A stretch of 9,170 bases of DNA, from assembly GCA_013205605.1 (NCBI GenBank), contig JABMMK010000129.1, positions 1 through 9,170 on the forward strand. Reading direction: 5' to 3'. The notes below the pieces were generated by a model. That model was not told the origin of the DNA, did no database searches, and worked only from the letters and a program-made list of their open reading frames with translations. The stretch is from Cytophagales bacterium. Its GTDB lineage: Bacteria; Bacteroidota; Bacteroidia; Cytophagales; Spirosomataceae. Below, one piece after another: positions 1 to 5,611 of the stretch; position 1 is the first letter of the stretch; the number at the start of each line of letters is the position of its first letter. Both the position numbers and the translations under genes were made by a program.

Positions 1-2385
1 TATAAAAAGGAGCCATTGACTTCTAAAGAAATCAAGATATTGACTCAATGGGTCAAAGAAGGTGCGAAATGGGAGGATCATTGGGCTTATTTACCCGTTA
101 AAAAACCTTCTATTCCATCCAGTGAAGGATTGCTTTCAAAATTAATGTTTTGGACTAAAAGTTTTGTTAAAAACCCGGTCGATGATTTTGTATTAGATGA
201 GTTAGCGAATCAAGGTTTAACTCACTCAAAACAGGCTGACAAAGAGATTTTAATTCGCCGACTATCTCTTGACTTAACAGGTTTGCCTCCCACAGAAGCT
301 ATGGTGAAGGAATTTAGCCTTATTGATTCGGACGAAGATTATGCGAAATTTGTTGACAAATTAATGAATTTACCCTCTTTTGGTGAGAAATGGGCCTCCG
401 TATGGTTAGATTTAGCTCGTTACTCAGATAGCCGGGGGTACCAAAAAGATAACGGTAGAACCATTTGGCCATATCGGGATTGGGTGATATCGTCTTTTAA
501 TAAAAATTTATCTTTTCGCGAATTTGTGAAAAAACAATTAGCCGGAGATTTATTGGAAAATCCTAAAGATGAAGATTACATTGCCACAGGGTTTCATCGT
601 AATACGATGAATAATGATGAAACGGGAACTGTGGACGAAGAATTTAGAGTAGCAGCTGTCATAGACCGTGTTAATACGACTTGGGATGCGTTACATGGTA
701 CTTCATTTTCTTGCGTTCAATGTCATAGCCATCCATATGATCCTATCAAGCATGATGAATATTATAAATTCATGGCATTTCTAAACAATACTAGGGACGA
801 GGATACAGGAGACGAAGCTCCCAACATTCGCCAATTTAAGGAAATTGATCTTCAAAAATTAACGAATTTTCAAGCTAAAATTTCCTCTTTACCTACGGAA
901 CAAAAAAATTATTTAAACCGATTTGTAAAATTTTTAGAACCTCGGTTTCATGCTCATTATGCGGACAATTATAATGGGGGAGCCCTTTTGGGAGGTACGC
1001 AAATTGGCTTGAGACATTCGGGTAGTTGTCGGCTCCCAAATTTAAAAACAGAAGGGGTCAAGCAATTACTTATTCAGTATTCTTCCAAAAATCCAGGAGG
1101 GATATTGCAAATTAGGGCTGGAGGTATTGATGGAAAAATTGTTTTGAAAGTTAAATTGGACACTACCTCAAAAGGTAAATTATTGACTTTGAAATGGCCT
1201 GAGTCAACAGGTAGGCAGGACTATTACCTGGAAGCCTTCAATGGGAAATTGGCCGGTAAATCTGATGATGTCTTTAAAATTGTGTGGTTTGCTTTACTGC
1301 CAGAACTAAATCTGAGTAAAAATAATTTCGAGGAATTCCTGTCCTTAATTAATGCTAAAACGGATAATTTTCCCATTTATTTAGAAATGCCAAAGGACTA
1401 TAGTCGGAATACGTTTGTTTTTAAACGTGGCAATTGGCTTGTTCATGGAGATTCTGTGCAAGCTGATGTTCCTGCATTTATGAATAAATTTAAACCAGAA
1501 TGGCCTAGGAATCGTCTTGGACTTGCCAATTGGGTCGTGGATGCTGCAAATCCTTTATTTGCTAGGAATGTGGCGAATCGTTTTTGGGAACAATTGTTTG
1601 GAATGGGTATTGTAGAAACGTTGGAAGATTTTGGTTCTCAAGGCGCGAAACCTTCACATCAAAAATTATTAGATTATTTGGCATATCAGTTTATTTTCAA
1701 ATACGATATGAAGCCTAAAGCTTTGATCAAAGAAATTGTGTGTTCTGCTACCTATCAGCAAGATTCAAAAGCGAGTAAATCCATCATTGCCACGGATCCT
1801 TATAATAAATATTTATCTCGAGGACCTCGGTTTAGGCTATCAGCAGAACAGGTAAGGGATCAAGCTTTGTCAGTCTCTGGCCTATTAAATCCAAAAATGT
1901 TTGGTAAGCCTGTGATGCCATTCCAACCAGAAGGAGTATGGCAAGCGGTGAACAGTAATTTAAAATGGAAACAAAGTGAAGGGAATGAACAATATAGAAG
2001 GGCCATTTACATATTTTCAAGACGAACGGGACCTTATCCATCCCAGTTTACTTTTGACTCCCCTTCACGTGAAGTTTGTTTAGTTCGAAGAGTCCGAACA
2101 AATACCCCATTGCAAGCGCTTGTACTGCTGAATGACCCTGTTTTTGTGGAAGCGGCACATAAAATTGCCTTAGATATGGCTAAAATGAAAACGGATAAAC
2201 CTGAAGAGCGAATTGCTGCAATGTATAAGAAAATGTTTGTTCACCCGATTAGGTCTAAAGATTTAACTACTTTGGTAAATTTGTTTAACAAGGGACAGTC
2301 GATGAAAACATCGAATAAAATTCAAGGCTATGAATGGGCGGCAAGTGCCATGTTGAATTTGGATGAATTTGTGACTAAAATGTAA
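1..2385 (+). CDS. DUF1549/DUF1553 (planctomycete cytochrome c-type) protein, 5' end missing
   Basis: The frame is open from base 1 and the first residues (PLTSKEIKILTQWVKEGA then HWAY) look like the end of a planctomycete-type cytochrome c domain, so the true start lies upstream; the TTG at 16 is not a credible start. Counting residues from base 1, a DUF1549 domain spans roughly 59-270 (RRLSLDLTGLPP; CVQCH at bases 712-726 followed by HPYDP). A middle segment, about 320-440, resembles a CBM6-like carbohydrate-binding module (IRAGGIDG, then TLKWPESTGRQDYYLEAF). DUF1553 follows at about 465-760, with WPRNRLGLANW, NPLFARNVANRFW, FDSPSREVC and RTNTPLQALVLLNDP. The ending LNLDEFVTKM is typical, so the C-terminus is complete. 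The family is thought to be exported and is usually encoded beside a DUF1501 protein, as here. Its biochemical activity is not established; a link to complex-carbohydrate use is an inference from the CBM-like part. Confidence 0.93.
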   Translation, partial: YKKEPLTSKEIKILTQWVKEGAKWEDHWAYLPVKKPSIPSSEGLLSKLMFWTKSFVKNPVDDFVLDELANQGLTHSKQADKEILIRRLSLDLTGLPPTEAMVKEFSLIDSDEDYAKFVDKLMNLPSFGEKWASVWLDLARYSDSRGYQKDNGRTIWPYRDWVISSFNKNLSFREFVKKQLAGDLLENPKDEDYIATGFHRNTMNNDETGTVDEEFRVAAVIDRVNTTWDALHGTSFSCVQCHSHPYDPIKHDEYYKFMAFLNNTRDEDTGDEAPNIRQFKEIDLQKLTNFQAKISSLPTEQKNYLNRFVKFLEPRFHAHYADNYNGGALLGGTQIGLRHSGSCRLPNLKTEGVKQLLIQYSSKNPGGILQIRAGGIDGKIVLKVKLDTTSKGKLLTLKWPESTGRQDYYLEAFNGKLAGKSDDVFKIVWFALLPELNLSKNNFEEFLSLINAKTDNFPIYLEMPKDYSRNTFVFKRGNWLVHGDSVQADVPAFMNKFKPEWPRNRLGLANWVVDAANPLFARNVANRFWEQLFGMGIVETLEDFGSQGAKPSHQKLLDYLAYQFIFKYDMKPKALIKEIVCSATYQQDSKASKSIIATDPYNKYLSRGPRFRLSAEQVRDQALSVSGLLNPKMFGKPVMPFQPEGVWQAVNSNLKWKQSEGNEQYRRAIYIFSRRTGPYPSQFTFDSPSREVCLVRRVRTNTPLQALVLLNDPVFVEAAHKIALDMAKMKTDKPEERIAAMYKKMFVHPIRSKDLTTLVNLFNKGQSMKTSNKIQGYEWAASAMLNLDEFVTKM

Positions 2386-2388
2386 AAT

Positions 2389-3843
2389 ATGAGTCAGGAA
2401 CTAGAAAATAGAGCATTAAGTTATTTAACCCGTAGACATTTTCTGCGTGAGTGTACTACAGGGATGGGTATGATGGCTTTAGGTTCTATGCTGGGATCTT
2501 GTGAGAACGCGCCTTTAGGCCAAGATGAATCTTTGGCTAAGTTGGCTCATATTCTTCCTAAGGCCAAGCGTGTGATTTATATTCACAAAGCAGGTTCACC
2601 ATCCCAATTAGAACTTTTTGATTATAAGCCTGAATTAGCCAAATGGCATGGCAAAGACTGCCCGGAGGAACTGCTGAAAGGGAAAACCTTTGCCTTTATT
2701 CGAGGAGTTCCTAAAATGCTGGGACCTCAAGGTAAATTCAATCAATTTGGCCAATCAGGTGCCTGGGTCTCAGATTATTTGCCTTATTTCCAAAATGTGG
2801 TCGATGAAGTTTGTTTTCTAAAAGCCATGCATACGGATCAATTTAATCATGCTCCTGCGCAGTTATTTATGCAAACAGGAAGTGCACGTTTAGGAAGGCC
2901 TGGAATGGGTGCGTGGGCTGTTTATGGCTTAGGGTCTGAAAATGCTAATTTACCAGGTTTCATTGTACTCACCTCTGGGAATAAATATCCAGAAGGAGGA
3001 AAGAGTATTTGGGGGAGTGGTTTTCTGCCTTCTATTTATCAAGGGGTACATTGTAGATCCACAGGTGAGCCGGTTTTGTATGTTGAAAACCCAAGTCAAG
3101 TTTCTCGCGAGAATAGGCGAAGTACCATTGACGCTATCAATGAAATAAATCAAAGGGAATACGAAGAATATCAAGATCCTGAAATATTAACTCGAATTTC
3201 TCAATATGAGATGGCATTTAAAATGCAAGCTTCCGTACCTAAGGTAATGGATATTCGTGATGAGCCAGAATATATTCATAATTTATATGGGACGACCATC
3301 GGAACTCCTTCTTTTGCTAACAATTGCCTTTTAGCCCGAAAGTTAGCTGAGAATGGAGTGCGATTTATTCAATTGTACGATTGGGGTTGGGATACGCACG
3401 GCTCTAGTGCATCGGAAGCATTGGAAATAGGTTTGCGGACTAAGTGCAAAGAAACAGACCAAGGCATGAGTGCTTTGTTATTTGATTTAAAGCAAAGGGG
3501 ATTATTGGATGAAACGTTGGTTGTCTGGAGTGGAGAATTTGGTCGTACTCCCATGCAAGAAAATCGAGATAATAAACCAGCTCCTTTTTTAGGTCGTGAC
3601 CATCACCCAGACGCTTTTACCATTTGGATGGCGGGTGCGGGAGTAAAAAAAGGGTTTACTTATGGGGCAACCGACGAAATTGGGTACTCAGGAGTAGAAG
3701 GGAAAGCACATATTCATGACCTTCAAGCAACCATTTTACATATTTTAGGTTTGGATCACGAAAAATTAACTTATCCTTTTCAAGGGAGGTCATTTAGATT
3801 AACTGATGTGGCGGGTAAAATAATTACTCCAATTTTAGCCTAA
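2389..3843 (+). CDS. DUF1501 family protein with Tat/lipoprotein signal
   Basis: This 484-residue protein belongs to DUF1501, whose fold is related to the alkaline phosphatase/sulfatase superfamily. The N-terminus reads TRRHFLREC (twin arginine at 15-16), then a short Met/Gly/Leu-rich hydrophobic stretch, then LGSC with Cys38. This suggests Tat export followed by lipid attachment. Family motifs are HKAGSPSQLELFDYKPEL (66-83), GWDTHGSS (333-340), SGEFGRTP (381-388), GRDHHPDAF (402-410) and a C-terminal HIHDLQATILHILGLDH (441-457); the conserved Asp/His/Glu residues are probably metal or active-site ligands. The ATG lies 3 bp after the previous stop with no Shine-Dalgarno sequence, so the two genes are almost certainly one operon and their products probably form a functional pair. 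Which substrate it acts on is unknown. The stop shares 4 bp with the convergent gene that follows. Confidence 0.95.
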   Translation: MSQELENRALSYLTRRHFLRECTTGMGMMALGSMLGSCENAPLGQDESLAKLAHILPKAKRVIYIHKAGSPSQLELFDYKPELAKWHGKDCPEELLKGKTFAFIRGVPKMLGPQGKFNQFGQSGAWVSDYLPYFQNVVDEVCFLKAMHTDQFNHAPAQLFMQTGSARLGRPGMGAWAVYGLGSENANLPGFIVLTSGNKYPEGGKSIWGSGFLPSIYQGVHCRSTGEPVLYVENPSQVSRENRRSTIDAINEINQREYEEYQDPEILTRISQYEMAFKMQASVPKVMDIRDEPEYIHNLYGTTIGTPSFANNCLLARKLAENGVRFIQLYDWGWDTHGSSASEALEIGLRTKCKETDQGMSALLFDLKQRGLLDETLVVWSGEFGRTPMQENRDNKPAPFLGRDHHPDAFTIWMAGAGVKKGFTYGATDEIGYSGVEGKAHIHDLQATILHILGLDHEKLTYPFQGRSFRLTDVAGKIITPILA

Positions 3844-4244
3844 GATTTTTTAAATACAAAATGCTGCTTAGGGGCTATAGGATTGAAAAATAATAATCCC
3901 ATTTCAAATAATTCAATTGAAAAGATAATTTTCTCATTTTCGATTAAATGATTCCAACGAGCTAAATTGTTTGGCTTTCGAATATTTTCGATGAGTAACA
4001 CATCCTCAAAATTCACATTAAGATTTTCGGTGTCAAATTGATTTATGTCGAATATTTGCACGTTAAACTTGTTTTTTTCTACTGATTTACCTTTATAATT
4101 GGACAATTCATTAGTTAACAAAGCGCTTAATTCCCCTGATTGATGTAAGCAAGGATTTATGATTTGGGTGTATAATTCATAGACGAATGGGGAATGTAAT
4201 CCATGTGCATTTCTTGCTTTTAAGTTAAATAAGAATTGATTCAT
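3840..4244 (-). CDS. Short relative of a Bacteroidota SAM-dependent methyltransferase, core missing
   Basis: The 134-residue product begins with LKARNAHGLHSPFVYEL (8-24), which resembles the N-terminal signature of a Bacteroidota class I SAM-methyltransferase-like family normally around 220-260 residues long. It ends with SIELFEMGLLFF (109-120) and KQHFVFK (126-132), resembling the C-terminal end of the same family. The glycine-rich SAM-binding segment expected between them, roughly 100 residues, is absent: the middle (about 40-85) has no GxGxG-like motif. The frame is nevertheless open, with an ATG directly abutting the stop of apaG (TAAATG), so it is probably cotranscribed with apaG. Either it is a degraded remnant that stayed in frame or a shortened protein with another role; methyl transfer is unlikely. 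The family assignment rests on remembered motifs and needs alignment. Its TAG stop overlaps the DUF1501 stop by 4 bp. Confidence 0.7.
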   Translation of the reverse strand: MNQFLFNLKARNAHGLHSPFVYELYTQIINPCLHQSGELSALLTNELSNYKGKSVEKNKFNVQIFDINQFDTENLNVNFEDVLLIENIRKPNNLARWNHLIENEKIIFSIELFEMGLLFFNPIAPKQHFVFKKS

Positions 4245-4631
4245 TTAATTTAAAGCGAAGTTAGGGATTAGTTCAAAAGGTGGAATTTGTACCTTGAAGG
4301 TCGAATTGTCTGCTAAATTCAAAAATATGTAATAGCCTTCCATTTTGCCAATGGCCGAAATCAAAGGACATCCTGATGTGTAGGTAAAACTATCCCCAGG
4401 CTCTATTATGGGTTGTTGGCCTACGACCCCTAAACCATTCACCACCTCATTAATTCCTGATCCATCTTTAATTTCCCAGTAGCGACTGATTAGTTGACCC
4501 GTTTGATCCGATAAGTTTTGGATCGTAATTTCATACGTAAAAAAGTATTTATAAGGTAATTGCATTTCATAATCTGGTATGTATGTGGTTTCTACAGAGA
4601 TTATATATTTATTTGTGTTTGATTCTTTCAT
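4245..4631 (-). CDS. apaG: ApaG (DUF525) domain protein
   Basis: The 128-residue protein is a single ApaG domain, a fibronectin-III-like beta sandwich, of the usual length (about 125). Visible motifs are an N-terminal strand ISVETTYIPDY, FTYEITIQNLS (31-41), QLISRYWEIKDG (46-57), the glycine motif GLGVVGQQP (66-74, matching GxGxxG) and EPGDSFTYTSGCPL (77-90) followed by GKMEGYY (95-101). In enterobacteria ApaG has been linked to cobalt/magnesium resistance and Ap4A metabolism, but its molecular activity is unsettled. It starts at an ATG 12 bp from the divergent ung start, with no Shine-Dalgarno sequence. It is the first gene of a two-gene unit with the shortened methyltransferase relative. 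Neither ksgA nor apaH, its partners in gamma-proteobacteria, is present here. Confidence 0.93.
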   Translation of the reverse strand: MKESNTNKYIISVETTYIPDYEMQLPYKYFFTYEITIQNLSDQTGQLISRYWEIKDGSGINEVVNGLGVVGQQPIIEPGDSFTYTSGCPLISAIGKMEGYYIFLNLADNSTFKVQIPPFELIPNFALN

Positions 4632-4643
4632 ACGATATAATTG

Positions 4644-5318
4644 ATGAGCAATTTAAGACTAAATTTAGATGAATGGTTAGCGGAGGACTGGAAAAATATT
4701 GTTTTAGAAGCAGGATGGGGTACACATCTCGATGAACTCAGTTATTTTTTAAATGAGGAATACCCCAAAAAGAAGATATTTCCTTCTTTCGAACACATTT
4801 TTAATGCCTACAATGCTTGCTCATTTCAAGATACTCGGGTGGTTATTTTAGGGCAAGATCCTTATCATCAAATAAATCAGGCGAATGGCCTTTGTTTCTC
4901 AGTTCCGGAGGGTGTTGCATTTCCCCCTTCACTTAAAAATATAAATAAGGAATTGCAGGCTGATTTAGGTGTTTCATTGGCTTCAGGGGATTTGATGCAT
5001 TGGGCTGGCCAAGGAGTTTTATTGATTAATTCAATTTTAACCGTGGAGGATTCATTACCCGGAAGTCATGCTAATATCGGTTGGCTTTCATTTACAAAGC
5101 TTATTTTAAATGAATTAAACCAACGAAAAAGTGGCCTTGTCTTTATGCTATGGGGTAATTATGCTCAAAAATTGGGAAAAGATTTAGACCTTAAAAGACA
5201 CCACATCATTAAAACTTCACATCCATCACCCCTTTCGGCCAATAGGGGAGGATGGTTTGGAACGAGACCTTTTTCTCAAGCAAATTCGTATTTAGATGTC
5301 CCAATTCTATGGGCTTAA
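4644..5318 (+). CDS. ung: Uracil-DNA glycosylase (family 1)
   Basis: This enzyme removes uracil from DNA in the first step of base-excision repair, in the cytoplasm. The 224-residue length matches bacterial family-1 Ung. Motifs are VVILGQDPYHQINQANGLCF (66-85), in which Asp72 should be the catalytic water-activating base; the uracil-contacting LLINSILTVE (126-135, Asn129); SHANIGW (141-147); and the HPSPLSA motif (193-199), supplying the catalytic His193 and the DNA-intercalating Leu197. The ending GWFGTRPFSQANSYL is normal for the family. ATG 4644 is preferred over the in-frame TTG at 4641 directly before it; neither has a Shine-Dalgarno sequence. It is transcribed away from apaG across 12 bp, so its promoter must lie mostly inside the apaG coding sequence. 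The TAA stop is shared, as TTAA, with the convergent gene. Confidence 0.98.
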   Translation: MSNLRLNLDEWLAEDWKNIVLEAGWGTHLDELSYFLNEEYPKKKIFPSFEHIFNAYNACSFQDTRVVILGQDPYHQINQANGLCFSVPEGVAFPPSLKNINKELQADLGVSLASGDLMHWAGQGVLLINSILTVEDSLPGSHANIGWLSFTKLILNELNQRKSGLVFMLWGNYAQKLGKDLDLKRHHIIKTSHPSPLSANRGGWFGTRPFSQANSYLDVPILWA

Positions 5319-5611
5319 ATTCTTTTTAGTTGGCTTGGAAAATAAACGAATTGATTCGGGAATTTTTGTTGGAAATAAGTAGAAATCAAGTTTTCAATTT
5401 CTTCTCCATGCTGTATTTCAAAATTGGGAATCAAACATTGAATCGAATACCCTTTTGAATCAGGTTCTTGATGCGACAAAATTTCAAATGTATGTGCTTG
5501 GTCGATATACGCCAAATTGATTAATTGCGGAAGAATAATATGTTGAATGTCACTTAAGGCTTTTGAATCTATTGAGTGCTCAATAAAGATTGAAATATTG
5601 TATTGAATCAT
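5315..5611 (-). CDS. DUF4286-like small protein
   Basis: This is a 98-residue soluble protein with no signal peptide or membrane segment. It resembles the DUF4286 family, common in Bacteroidota and about 100 residues long: an N-terminal strand MIQYNISIFIE, a helix ending near HIILPQL (24-30), a short strand TFEILSHQE (41-49), the YSIQCLI strand (55-61, compare the usual YsiQy), then a helical IENLISTYFQQKF (72-84) and a final FVYFPSQLKRI. The function of the family is unknown; the layout suggests a small ferredoxin-like fold. Its ATG overlaps the stop of the upstream oxidoreductase gene (ATGA at 5608-5611 on the minus strand), which points to translational coupling. That coupling is the only clue to its role. 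The stop is shared with ung. Confidence 0.8.
   Translation of the reverse strand: MIQYNISIFIEHSIDSKALSDIQHIILPQLINLAYIDQAHTFEILSHQEPDSKGYSIQCLIPNFEIQHGEEIENLISTYFQQKFPNQFVYFPSQLKRI

Noticed and set aside
16..18. TTG as the start of the first gene
   Set aside because: The frame is open to base 1 and the residues there match the inside of a cytochrome c-type domain, so the gene continues upstream.
1832..2041. Minus-strand open frame inside the DUF1553 domain, and similar short frames within the DUF1501 gene (2942-3174, 3369-3554)
   Set aside because: They overlap highly conserved coding sequence, lack start signals or family resemblance, and are chance frames.
4636..4641. TATAAT sequence before ung, a perfect bacterial -10 hexamer
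   Set aside because: It is 2 bp from the ATG, which would give a transcript starting inside the gene, and Bacteroidota primary promoters use TAnnTTTG instead.
4641..4643. TTG start for ung, giving one extra residue
   Set aside because: An ATG follows directly in frame and is the usual choice.
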